From: Phalacrocorax aristotelis | Taxonomy: Eukaryota; Chordata; Aves; Suliformes; Phalacrocoracidae | Direction: 5' to 3' | Assembly: GCF_949628215.1 (NCBI RefSeq) | Contig: NC_134280.1 | Coordinates: 11,233,795 to 11,297,794 of the forward strand | Length of the DNA: 64,000 bases | In this document: positions 1 through 12,600 of the stretch, one piece after another | How the letters are laid out: the number at the start of each line of letters is the position of its first letter | How positions within the stretch are numbered: position 1 is the first letter of the stretch | Notes under the pieces: generated by a model | Database searches by the model: none | What the model was told of the DNA's origin: nothing | The model's input: the letters and a program-made list of their open reading frames with translations, nothing else | Translations under genes and position numbers: made by a program

Positions 1-158
1 ACATGAAAATATAAGCAGTTCTGTAAGCCTGTTCTTTCAAGTGTCATTTTTCATTTGTAAAAAGCGACTTGGCCTGGAGCAGTAAAGCTTTGAACTATAG
101 AAATCGGTAATTTAACTCTTTCAACGACAATTAATTTACTTTGTTGGTGTTTCCATAG
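1..158 (+). other. FAIM upstream intron (partial)
   Basis: This sequence lies before the acceptor (…tttccatag, ending at 158) of the first FAIM coding exon. It is read as the end of an intron whose 5' non-coding exon is off the window. No other feature is seen. Confidence 0.7.
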
Positions 159-183
159 GTCTCGGTACAGCCACTTAGAGAAG

Positions 184-3100
184 ATGACAGATTTGGTGGC
201 TGTTTGGGAAGTAGCTTTAAGTGATGGTGTTCATAAGATTGAGTTTGAACATGGGACGACTTCAGGAAAACGTGTTGTCTATGTTGATGGAAAGGTGAAA
301 TTGCTATGTGCTCAAAATTTGCTATGATACAAATTGTATAAGTGTTCTTCCATTGAACAGGCATCAGAACAAACAAAAGACTAATAAATGCAAGTGAGGT
401 ACATTCAGTTGGTTAACTTTACCTAATTTAATGAACTGAATCATTCTTTTTTTGTTTTCAGTTACAATTAAGGTGTGAGTAATCACAAAGTGCTTTGCTG
501 TCCTTGGGCAGAGGCACTCCAGACATATAAAATATCGTGTACTTGTTCATTCTGAAATGATAGTTAAGTAGTAAGCTGTTTCCCCAAGTTCTAGTTCAAT
601 TTTTTTGATCCTAAGACACGTATTCAGGTTTATCAGTTAATACCCATTGTCTTTGTTTTTTTTTTCTACAGGAAGAGATAAGAAAAGAATGGATGTTTAA
701 ATTAGTGGGTAAAGAAACATTCACTGTTGGAGCAGCCAAAACAAAAGCTTCTATTAACATTGATGCTGTCAGTGGCTTTGCATATGAATATACTTTGGAG
801 ATCAATGGGAAGAGCCTGAAGAAGTATATGGAGAACAGGTCAAAAACAACTAATACGTGGGTGCTGAGCTTGGGTGGTACGGACTATAGAGTTGTTCTAG
901 GTAAGTAAACACTGAGTGACTTCATGTTGCTGCCTTTGAGTAAACTTGTATACATTTAATTACTGGTAATCAAGAGAAAGCACAGTTCAGTGGCTAGCAC
1001 TGTTGCAGTGTAAAACCCTGAGTGGCCTGCAAGTTTGGAATCAGATGCCAAAGCCTGAAAAAATAATGGCCTTATTACACCTGTGTGAGCCTGCTGTCAG
1101 TGTTCTGTCCTACAACAGTGTGGCCTAGATTTAAAAAAAGGAAAAATAAAAAAGGTTGGAAGGAGTTATGGCTTCTGTATCCACAGAGCTGCCATAGCAA
1201 GGCAATTCTCCAGGTGAAGCATGTTACAGAAGTGTTACCTGCGATGTGATCACACCCACTGCATGTGTAAGTAAGTTTGTTAACCAGCTAAACAGGCTTT
1301 CTTTCCAAAAATCATAAGCCAAAGTTAGAGTCTTTAACGGAAGAAGTGCGACAATGTTATTCTACATTCTTGATAGATTAATCAGCATCCTTTTTTCTGC
1401 ATCACTTCTTAACTACAAATTTAATCTAAAAACTTCGGATGATGTTTCTTCGCTTTCTTAACAGCAAGGCAATACACTTCTCTTCTGCCCCTTTTCCAAA
1501 TACATTACAAGCAGATGGCAGGAAGGGATCCCCTGAGGAATCTGTCTGAGACATCTAGTGGGAAAGCTTTCACTTAGGTCTTGCTGTACGGTTAGACCTG
1601 GTGACAAGAGACCTTGGGCTGTGATTTCTTCTTAAGCCTCAGGACAATGAATTGCCCTAAGATGAAGAGGGGTGAGGAAGAAAGGCAATTTTAATGCCAG
1701 AAACAGATTAGTCTCCTCACAGACTTTTAACTTCCCTGTGCTTATTTAAAAGGCAAGCAGTGTTCAGCTCCCTACTGATGCCCTGTAGGTGACAGTGTCA
1801 GTAATGTGAATTCCAGAGCAAAGTACTTGAAGGAGGATGTGCTGGGAGAAGTAAAAGAATGTTCTGCTTCAAACAAAGAAAACTCCAAGATTTGTATTTA
1901 AAGTGGTCCTTGGGCCTTCAAGGAGATTTTAAGACAAGCAGTTTGATGGATGTTAAATAATACTGCTTTTGAATTAAACAAACCTGGAAAAAATGTTAGA
2001 GCTTCATTGAAACAGCACTCAAATAACTAGCAGAAATTAGTTCATTTTTCTGTCTCCAAGATTTTCAGTTTAAGAATGATTTTCAGTTTAATGTCTCTGA
2101 TAATATTCAGAACAACCCAGTGTTAATAGCCAGGGCTAGGGAGAGGTAAAAATGTATGTATGTTCATAGCAACAGTTGTTTGCCCATTGATGATGGAGCC
2201 TCCCATCTCTCTAATATAAGGAAAAAACCCTCTAGCCCAGGCACTATGGCTAATTAGGAACAACTTTTGGGATTGAAAGTAAAATTCAACAGTAAATTTT
2301 AAAATTCCTAGGGTTTTCCTGCCTGTAGGGGGCAGGGGGGGAATCTTGTTCTTTCTACTTCTTGGTTTTTTTTTTTTTCTTTCACAGAAAAGGACACTAT
2401 GGATGTGTGGTGTAATGGTCAAAAAATGGAAACGGCGGTACGTGATCATTTCCAAAGGCTTTTCACGGGCTATGGCTAGATAACCAAAGCTTTGCAAAAG
2501 AAGCCACAGAGGGGCAGGCTACCTCACTTCACCACAGAGTACGAGCACGTGCCTAGAGAGCTGTACGCTATTAGTCTGTTCCGAATGTCCTTCACTGTAT
2601 TTTACAGCTGACAGTATTTCAGTTAGGACACCAAGCATCTGTCTATTTAAGGATAAACAGTGCTTTTATTTACACTTTTTAGACAAAATAAATCTCCTGG
2701 GTTGGTTGTCCTGGATTTTTAGGGAGAAAACTTTCAGGGGAGTGAGAGGGACTTGAGTGTGATGCAGAGGGCAGAGCCACCTCGTCCAAACCTGCTTGTG
2801 TTAGTGGTGACTGAAAGTTGAAGACATGTGGTCTCTTATGACTCACAGTTTTTTTCCATCTAGAGATGGTCTCTAACACATAGGGCTGAGGTGTCTCGTT
2901 GGAACTAATCAAATCTTTAGTCCTTCTGTCATATCTGCATTAATTTTTAGAGCAGGTTGACAGCTAGAAGGCTTAATCTGGTGTCTTTTTAAGTTATGAT
3001 GGCTTTCAACATGTATACTATGTAGGCTTCCCCATCCTTGAAGGATGTGCTTTCTCACCAGAGAGTTGTCACTGTGATTTCTACTGCCACAAGTAATCCC

Positions 3101-4048
3101 CTGGATGAGTACAAATTGTAAAATCAACAGTTTTGCTGTACAATGAAAATATTCTTTGGTAATCAATGGAAGAAACATCCTCTCCCAGTGAATTGGAACT
3201 TATGCTCTTGATGGTTCTCAGCCTTTTCTATAATGTAATAAATGCACTGGGAGATATTTTAGGAGGCATGGTGGTGTTGGGTTGATGGTTGGACTTCATG
3301 ATCCTAGCAGTCTTTTCCAACCTCTGTGATTCTGTGATTCTATATTATTTCAAGCTACGAGTACAGGTTTAGTTGTCAAAGTGTGCTTGCATTAGAGCGG
3401 CACACATATTTTTCTGCTCTCCCAAAGACGATGACAAAACCACAGCTGTGTACGGCAAAATCTGTAACAGGAAATCACCTAACTGCAGCAGGAGCTGTGT
3501 ATCCAAAATACACGACTGTTACACTCAGCTCAGAGATCTCTCTGTCGTGCTGTAGAAGGCAACAGATTCTGCAAAATCTCAGATCGGGCTTTGTCAAGGC
3601 ATCCAGTTAAAGATTTGTGAGTATTAGATGACAATCAAAATTTCACATACTTGGATATGGTGAAGTTGGAGTTTGTGAATTAGTATCGTTGATTCATGTC
3701 AGTAAAACAAATCCAGACAAGACAGTTTCCTTCCAAGTTGTGCGGTATAGCCCATAAGTACCACACAAACCTACGCTGAAGTGGCAGTAAAACATGAAGG
3801 ATTTAGTGGTGCCTTCTACAGCAGGACAGACTGATGCACTCAAGCTTTATTTTACTGAAATAGCACATCTGGTTTTGTTCTTGTCTCCTTTCTCCCAGGG
3901 TGAATTTGTAGAAGATGGGACTGAAACTCACTTCAGTGTTGGTGACCACAGCTGTTGCATTAAGGCTGTCAGTAGTGGAAAACGAAAGGAGGGAATTATT
4001 CATACCCTTATTGTGGATGACAGAGAAATTCCAGAGGCTGTGGAGTAG
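184..4048 (+). CDS. FAIM: Fas apoptotic inhibitory molecule (FAIM), complete coding region
   Basis: Coding exons are 184-294, 672-900, 2388-2437 and 3899-4048. All junctions are GT-AG and the phases chain without a break to a 179-residue protein, the usual length of the short FAIM isoform. The protein starts MTDLVAVWEVALSDG and contains YVDGKEEIRKEWMFKLVGKE, EYTLEINGKSLKKYM and IIHTLIVDDREIPE, a close match along its whole length to vertebrate FAIM. The family is a cytosolic all-beta protein that protects cells from Fas-induced death and is linked to neurite growth and protein-aggregate control (family knowledge). The first coding exon begins after an acceptor at 157-158, with 25 bases of 5' UTR before the ATG, so at least one non-coding exon and the promoter lie left of the window. 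Nothing looks broken. FAIM lies tail-to-tail with PARP9. Confidence 0.97.
3262..3343 (+). mobile_element. CR1 LINE 3' tail fragment in FAIM intron 3
   Basis: The stretch has the typical end of a chicken-repeat-1 LINE: a 'ggttggacttcatgatc' segment, then 'tttccaacct', then two copies of the terminal octamer (tgtgattctgtgattcta). Only the last 80 or so bases are present, as expected for 5'-truncated CR1 copies. It sits in FAIM intron 3 (2438-3898). The rest of that intron, and intron 2 (901-2387), shows nothing I recognise. Confidence 0.75.
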
Positions 4049-4355
4049 CCTCTAGTTAACTGATTACTGTAGGACTGAGATTGGGAATTTTCAATTACTG
4101 TGGTAATTTTTTTAATATGTACTACTTGGTACATCTAGTTTGTGCTGGGTTTATTTTAGTTTCTGTATATGAAATTATTCTTTTTGAGGACCAGATGGAA
4201 ATAATTATATACAACCTCTTACATTACCAGTTTTTAAAAAACTATATAAAAATATATATTATATCACCAAATGCAGAGAGCACAGGTGAATTTAAGTAGA
4301 AATTATATACTAGAAAAGAAATCTCACTGTAATAAAATGCAAGATAAATATTCAG
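4049..4355 (+). other. FAIM: FAIM 3' UTR with poly(A) signal
   Basis: The sequence is AT-rich and follows the FAIM stop codon. A canonical AATAAA at 4331-4336 is followed by A-rich sequence, so cleavage is likely near 4350-4360. Another AATAAA at 4513 could serve a longer form. The boundary is inferred. Confidence 0.6.
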
Positions 4356-5560
4356 TAAGAGTGAATCCGTATAAACTGTGGGTGTATGTGGAGGGAGGAG
4401 GGAGAATGTGCTGGGCATTGGAGTAAGCTGTTACAATTTTCTCAGTAGTTATTGTTTATATGAAATGACTACCAAAGTTTTTCAGATGCGGTTACAGAAG
4501 AGTTACAAACTTAATAAAAAAGGTTATTAATGAAATACGTCATTACCAGTACTTGTGTAACAGTATTAAAATAATACCATGCTATGAAAACCATTCTTTA
4601 TTCCGAGTAGGAGAGATGTTAGTTACACTGTGCCAACAAAAAAAATGTTCAGGTTTTCTAAAAACTGATGCTTCATAGAAATTGTTGCAGTAGTTCAGAA
4701 ACTCTGGGCTGAGTTTTTTCAAAAAAGAAAACAGAAGAAAAAAATCCTCCAAGGAAACTCCTTTAAAAATGATACCTCCTGAAGCAAGCAGAAATAAGGT
4801 TATTCAGTGCTGCCTAATGAACCTTAACTCCACAGCTGTGTGTTTTCTTGGCAGTAGCAAGCGAATCAAGAAACATGAGAAAAAATGAGACAAATAGAGG
4901 AGAAGAATGTGTAGCTTACATGGAGAAGCTGAGATAGAAATAGACTAATTCTTTTTCAAACTTCCAGCATACTATCTAAAAGCAACCTTGGGATCTCTGT
5001 GAGAACAAGACTCGGATGGGTTAGATGGTTCTTACAAGGTCATGGGCGGGGTGTGGGGGGTTTCCCTTTAACATTAACTAGAGCACAGGCTCACACACCA
5101 CAAAAGCTACCCTTTTGCAACAACGTAGACATAGCTAATACTAAATATAATAAAAAAAGAAAACCCAATTATAATATTCATTTAATAGCTTGTTTTGTAA
5201 TGGTTCAAAAAATTTTTTCACTTGCAACCTTGCTTAGAGTTCAGAATTAGACTTTTATAACAATTTTTTTCAGACTTGAGTGATTCCTAGCACTATGACT
5301 TCTGTCTTGGGAGTTGTAGGCACAGTTCAAATGTGATGGGAACTCATTAACAAATTATTTTGAGAGGTTTTATTAAACACTAATTTCATTTATGTTTTAG
5401 GGTTCAGACTGCTCTCCACTTGCACAGTGCTTTACATGGAGATGAAACACTTTTCATGTGCCAATGTCGTTAGTTTTTAATACTTTTATGCAAGCCTTCC
5501 CTCTCCCCAGATAATTGAGAGTTTTAACCACAACTGTCTTTTCAGTTGAGAAGCAGACAC
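4356..5560. other. Spacer between FAIM and PARP9 3' ends, nothing recognised
   Basis: This is AT-rich single-copy-looking sequence between two convergent genes. I see no conserved reading frame, RNA gene or clear repeat. The open frames here are short and lack family features. Confidence 0.5.
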
Positions 5561-6600
5561 GATATTGACAGATGAGCCTTTATTTCCATATGACAGCAAT
5601 GTTATAAGCCATTCAGGTGTTTAGTTAGAGCCGTAACTGGTGGTTTTAAGTGCTTCAGATTGGACAAATCTGGTAGTAGCTTTTAGTTAGGGGCAACAGA
5701 TTTGTTTTAAACCCTGCTGATGTCAGACATAGTTTCAGGCTTTAGTACAGGAAGTTTCAAAGTGGGGATGTTTAGCTACAAGGTTGACACTGTAGTCTTT
5801 ACCAATATCTTTTAAAGGTAGATTAATTGAAGAGCAATTTCAAGCTGTAGCTTGAACCAGTTCCCTAATTCTGTAGCCTTTCAAAGCAATTGAACGTCAC
5901 TGGGAAATCTATAGCTCAAACCAAGTCATGTCCCTAAGACTATATGGAAAAGTAACACGTTAGCTGACACTGTCATTTATACTTTTTACTTTGAATACAT
6001 GTACCTACAATGCTCAGAATCTCTTAACTAATAAAAACTCTAACAGCAACTACTGGTAGAAGTCATGAAGTAGTGCCTCTTATTTGTCATAACTATGTGT
6101 ATTTAATAGCATGTCCCTACGTGGGAAACAGCTTTCACCTGATAAATTCACCTATTTAAGGTAGAAGAAAATTTAAGAATCAAAAGGCACAACCAAGGTC
6201 TCTTGGGTTTCACTTATATATATATATATATATATAAAAATAGCTCAGATCAAGAAAATGTAGTGGAAGAATGACAACCTATGCAAACATCAGGTGTACA
6301 GTCACGTGCTCAGAACGCTTTAAGGCATAAAGCAAATGACCAGATAAACGTTAAACTGTATTTTATGATGCTTTCCCTTCCATTTCTATTCACAGGTAAT
6401 TTTATTCTGATCTCCCTAAGGTATTGACTGACTTTTTTTGTTCATGGATGTTTCAGAGTGCTTTGCATGAGGCACTTTGATCACAGCATGTTACTAGTTG
6501 AAGCATCCTCTTAAAATCTAAGTACTAGACTTTTTTCTCAGGGGGTCTTCACAACAGCTACAGTTCTAATTAACTCTTACTCAGGATGTTCCCGGTTTCC
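5560..6600 (-). other. PARP9: Probable PARP9 3' UTR
   Basis: The stretch lies directly after the PARP9 stop on the minus strand. A minus-strand AATAAA (TTTATT on plus, 5579-5584) would end a UTR of about 1 kb. A (TA)n microsatellite at 6215-6236 lies inside. The end point is inferred from that one signal. Confidence 0.45.
6215..6236. repeat. (TA)11 dinucleotide microsatellite
   Basis: Eleven TA units without interruption, followed by an A run, in the probable PARP9 3' UTR. Likely variable in length between individuals. Confidence 0.9.
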
Positions 6601-9600
6601 TCAGATGGCTGAAATCCTCTCCCTCACTGGAGAACAAGTCAACAAATACTGTGGAAGGGCCCCAACACTGTTGCAAATGACAAAGGTGTCAGGATTGTTT
6701 ACATCATCTACTAAGCTGTCATATACCTTAATGGCATCTCCATCCACTGCCAGCGGCCCAATATAAGACGGCTTGCCTTTAGTGTATAAGCCTGTTAATA
6801 CATCAGCCTCAAACACGTACATTTTAGAGTCTGTTTCCTGTAGATCTTTAAGCTCAATTAGGCTTTTCGGGTTCCTTTTAAAGTAGATGCCAGCTCCGTA
6901 TTTTTGTTCTGGAAAAAGAAAGACAAATTTTCAGAAGGAAAAAAAAAAGCCTTTACCAACAGGTTGTTTTGGGGTGGTAGTACTACAAGACTGCTTCTTG
7001 ATTCAGTGTTACATTTTGTTATTGCTCAGCATGTGCCATCCTTTTGGAAGCCAATTTGTGTTAAGTGGTGCTGATGCTAGCGCTGACCTCCTGCTGAAAT
7101 CACGAGCAATGACAGCTGATGGCCATTCTGATTTAGCTGCTACTCCAGTGATAGAAACATCAAGGTATAATGTATTTATTTAAATGCTTCTGTCATCGTA
7201 TACTAGGGACTCTGGTAAGCGCCAAACAAGGTAAGATTTTAATAACGCAAGCTGCAAAAAAAGCTTTGGGATTTATAAGGGGAATGCTGCTTAAAAATGC
7301 TATTACAGTATCGCAACGAAAAGTGCCAAGAAATAAAATTAGACCATCATCCTGTTTATTACTTTGAAAACACGAAAGTGTGCTATGTATGTTGCCCAGA
7401 GAAGGAAAGGCAAACCTCCACTTTCTGAACAGCTTATTGCCTGAAATCCCAATTCTGCATCTGACAAGCAAAATACCAGGCCCTTCACCTACTGCAGGAT
7501 GAGATGCCAAATGCTTATTCCCTGCACTTCTGAAAGCATCTGCCCACTACGCTGTCCGCTACAGTACTTCATAGACACTGCAACTTTCTTCCTAAGCGTA
7601 CTCTAGTTTGGATGGGAGGTTGCTCAGCCAGGTTATCCGCTGACTCTGACTGCACCTGATCTGAGTGGGGGCTTAGGCTAGATGACCTTCAGAAGCACCT
7701 TCCAGCCTCAATGGTTCTGCAATTCCTTTGTACGTGCTTTAAAGCATCAAGCTGCTGAACGTGTCTCTGCTGCAAGTAAAGAGGGATGTCAACTTTCTTT
7801 ACAGAGTGACACAACAAAATAAAACCTGGACGTGGCATTATATGGATATTGACAAACCTGCCAACAGTGTCTGGGCTAGGCTAGAGTCCAGGCTTATCCT
7901 CCTGAAGCCTTACTGATTGCACAGCATCAGGAAGGAAAAACAGGAAAATCTTACAATAGATAAAAAAGCAAGCTCATATGACTCTAAATGCACATAAGAA
8001 ACAGTTATTGTTTAGGAATGCCATATTTATTGATTTTAATCCAACTTTAGTAGTCAGTCACTGTTCATTTTGATGAAAGATGCCAAAGCAAGTTATTACC
8101 TTCTGGCGGAGAATACATCCTGTGAAATCCAGTTTGGCACACGGAGTTACAGAACTGAGCAGGAACACACTGATAGAGCTTGTGGGTTATTTTGGAGGTA
8201 CTTTGTTTTTCTTCCATTTCTTTTTTCATTTGTTGAAATGCAGCGGATAAAAGAGGATTGTGTATCTTTTCAATCTGTAGTATAAATAGTAGTGTAGTAT
8301 AAGCAAACAGAGACCAATACCCGTGAAATCCATGAGTGCTCTTTTTCAGGCTACATTCTTCAATATAAGACCCTCTGATTTAGCATACATGCATTGACCA
8401 TGCAGCAGATAAAGTATGCGAAGTGTGCAATTGATCAACAGAAAAAGAACTGTGCCACTGTCACATGCCTCTCATTGAAATCCATGGGAATATATATACT
8501 GTGCGGGTGCCAGATCAGTGGCACAGGCTGCCCAGGGAGGCTGTGGAGTCCCTTCCCTGGAGACATTCAAACCCCGCCTGGATGCGTTCCTGTGCCCCCT
8601 GCACTGGGTGTGCCTGCTCAAGCAGGGGGGGTGGACCAGATGATCTCCAGAGGTCCCTTCCAGCCCCTGCCATCCTGTGATTCTGTGAATATATCCCAGT
8701 ATACTGATTTCCAGTACTTGAGTTGTACTGAACAGATTTATCAACAATACATCAGAATTAGCTGGGTAGGTCCTTACAGCCTAACCTCGTAAAGCACTGT
8801 AAGTGTCCTGTAAGGCGTGGAGAACCTCAGCTCTCGTTGATCAAAACTTTACAGCTCTTGGGGAAAAAAAGAGATCCACAGATAAGAAGGCCTTTACGTT
8901 AACTTGTGCTTTGAAAGCGTGGCTGCGCGCAGCATAACGCCACCCAGAACTTCAGGCAAATTGGCTACGCTGCAGCTCTCACTCCCCTACCCGCCTTGAC
9001 CAGTGGGACAGCCACCGCCCTTGGGCATCAGTCACTACCAGGGTCCTGCAGGGCCTCCGCTCCAGCAACCTGCTCGTGCCAGGCTTCTGACTGCTCAGCT
9101 AAAAATGAGCAGGCACTGAAGCACGACCAAGCATTTGCTCTGTTAAGTCATTTAACTGAACTATGACCTATCCTCAATGCAGTACTGTTTTAAATTCTGA
9201 TGTACCTTTTGTGTTGAGCCTCAGCAAAGTCTTTAGTTCTGCAGATCAAAAAGCACCTTGCTTTCATTGGGTATTTGCTATTATTTCAATGTTAATTAAC
9301 TTTCTCATATGAAAGGTAGTTCAGCACGTGGCAGTCTGGTCTCCAGTTATCCGCTGTTACTACTGGGCACACACATCCTTCCAACTGTGCTGCCTCCTCC
9401 CGTTCAATAAAGCACTGACATCCAAGCAGGATCCCAACTTCAACACACTACTAATCAGATCGTAACTCTGACAAATTCAGCTGCTAATTTTTGGTGTCAA
9501 GCTCACGAGAAGAAAACAGAGACACTGCATTAGTGTCCTGAAATACTGCACTCATTCCAACATATGATCTCATATTTCTCTAGAGTCCTAAAAGAACATT

Positions 9601-12600
9601 TGAAGCATGAAATAAGAGACAGAATATACAGTTAAAAGGACCTCTTGGAATTTAACACACTTTTTGAGTGATCATTTGCATTATGTTTAAAATACTTTCC
9701 ATTATATCTATAATAGACTACATCTATTTTAAGGATGAGGCTGATTTGATCTCAGTTTTTAAAAGAAATATATTGAAATAGTTCGTCTGAGTTTTTTAAG
9801 CGTACGTTAAACATGTTAGTTCAAATACATCGGCTGAGATTTAGTTTTTTCCATGAATACCCTCTTTACCTTGAGAACACGAAGCCCAGCCTTTTCAAAC
9901 TGCTTCTCTCTGTCTTTAAACTCCTGCAGGTGTGATTCCACCAGTGAAATCTGGATGTATTTAGTAGTATTTGCCCTGTGAAGGTGTTCTCCCGAAAGCT
10001 GACCTGCTTCTGGTTGGCCTGGATACAAATGAGGGAGTAAAATATTCATATTTCACAGTATCTGAAGCAAAGGCAAGGAGGAGGGATCCAATACTTCGGT
10101 TTGGTAATTTAGTTAAGAACAAAGAATGTTAAATATTCTCCAAAGTAATGCCAGAGGCTAACATTTAGAGGGATTAAAAATATATATAAATATATACACA
10201 CACATATATAAATGTATTAATTTTTTTCTACCAGAGACAGAAAATCACAGAAAAGCAATTTATATCCTCCATTATATCTCCCCACAGCCCAACTTTCATG
10301 TAATGGTATCTGTGTTGAATGACTACACAAGCACGAGGAAGCATGGAACATCCGGTAGCTTTTTGTAATGCCACTAGTTCTACCTGCTGTCAGTGGGTGG
10401 CTGGGGCTCTGCAGAACAAGGCCGTTGGTGGGTCCTGCAACGGTGGTCCAAGCTACAGCTAGTGAAATTGCTCAACAAAGGTATGTGTTAAAGTGCAAAT
10501 TTTGTAAGCCTCTGGTGGCCAGGCTTTTAAGTGAAGCTGTCCTGGAGGAAGCCAGCATTACAGCTGGCTGTACAACGATGGCCAGCCCTTGTATAAACTG
10601 TGCCCTACTGGGAATATTGCCAAGTGAGTAACCAAATCTAACAAATGCTCTTTCAGGAGCTCATATGATGGAAGTACAGTAATACTGGTAATTAAAGCAA
10701 TGCTCAGTATGTGTGTGAACTGAATGCACACCTGTCCACTCTCGGCAATACATAGATATATGTTGCTTCATACTTGAACTTATTCAGGCACTTATTTACT
10801 CAGTCACTTCTTTACTTTACATACCCATTAAGTGCAGCAGTTTCTCTTGTTTGGCTGTAGCCTGCTCTTGCATACGAAGCAGTAATTTTTCAGTTGTGAG
10901 CACTGCATCAATCACAGCATCCGGGGGACCCTTAAATTCCAGCTTTGCTTTTCCCCTGTGCACTTCTTCTGATACACATAGACTAGAATGCAGCTCCTGA
11001 GATAGTTCGTCAAACTCATTTTTACCAAGGCTAAAAATGTAGTTGTTTTCAATAACAGCACAGTGACTTTTGTGAATTTGTACCAAGCTTTGGATCCACA
11101 ATTCTGCTGCTTCCAACGCTGTACGTATGTTCCCTTTAAGTTCAATAGCCGGTTCATTATTTGCAGTCTCTTTTACGCTTTGACTGCCTGACTCTATTCC
11201 TGGAAGAAAGATTGGGGTCTTTTTATACAAGTGCGTTGGAAGAGTAAAGAGCTTTCAAGCGCTGTCACAAACTCCTGTATGTAATCCAAGACGTACAGTG
11301 CAAGAAACACACTACTCTCCTGGTATGCTCAAAAAAAAAAAAAGAGATTAGGTACCAGGAGGTAAGGTTTCCAGGGGGGAAAAAAAACAAAACAAAACAT
11401 ACACATGCAGACTTTATTTGCCTCCCACTAAATAACTTCCAACAAGTTAGGCACTAACGATTTTTATGTTTGAATATCTTATAAGGGGCTGCCCAGTTCC
11501 ATGTCTATTAATGTTAAAATGCAAAGCATTCATACATTTTTGCCTCCCCCTTTCCCCAAGACACACACGCAAATACTGAGTTCTTTTTAAAGGAATGTCA
11601 AATCTCAAATCTGGAACGCTCATTTACTTAAAATGCCCCTTCTGTTCATTACTTACTCAAATAATCACTTCTGTTGTAATGCTTTTTTCCCAGTTTATGT
11701 TCTACCGAATAAAATTTTCTCTGGAAAACCTTGAAAGAGAAAAGTTTAGGAGCAGTTTGAAATCTCTGTTGTCAAACATACAATTCATCTCTTCAAAACT
11801 GTGTCAGACAAGCACTTTACAGCTGTAGTTATACAACTCCCCCCCCAGTTCTGAAATTGTTAACAGCTGACGTTTGTCAGCTTTTCCCAAAATGTTACTC
11901 CTGACAATATCAAATGCCTTCCTGCTCTACGTCTCCTAAGGTAAGACACCTTACACACTGAATGGCACCTTTTCCAACTCCCTGTGGTGGTGGCATATCC
12001 AGAATTCATGGAACCACAGTGGATAAAGGTGTTCATTACTTGCAGTTTAATGCTGATGAGTCCTTACTCAGTTTTAAAACCCAGACAATTCCCCTGCCTT
12101 TACCCCAAAGTTCCTCTACATGATGACACATGGAAGGCCTCTGAGAAGCGCTACTCTGCTAGGCAGTTGGTTTGGCATCTGGCAAATTGCCTTTCCTTTG
12201 TTTTCCAGCAATAACATTTCTGCTGTGCCCTGATTATCAAGGGATTAAGTAATGAGCACACTGCTGTCATACAGCTTCCTTTAGAGCTTATGGGACTGTT
12301 ACAGAACACGGATCTGATCTTAGAATCATCGAATGGTTTGATTTGGTAGGGACCTTAAAGATCAGGTAGTTCCAATTTCCCTCCACCCAGTTCTTGCACC
12401 TGTTGAAAGAATGGATGGTTGAAATTGGACAGGATGATCTCCAGAGGTCTGTTCCAACCCCTACCATTCTGTGACTCTGTGAAGTTAAATGGGAACAAAA
12501 CCAAACTCTGTACTTTTATAATAGATGGCTAAAATAGTTGTGTATTAATCACATTGGCCAATATTCCAAAGGTGGAAAATGGCACACTGCAGTTGAAATT

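Noticed and set aside
10368-10631. 87-residue plus-strand frame in a PARP9 intron
   Set aside because: No family features, no conserved neighbour, and a length expected by chance.
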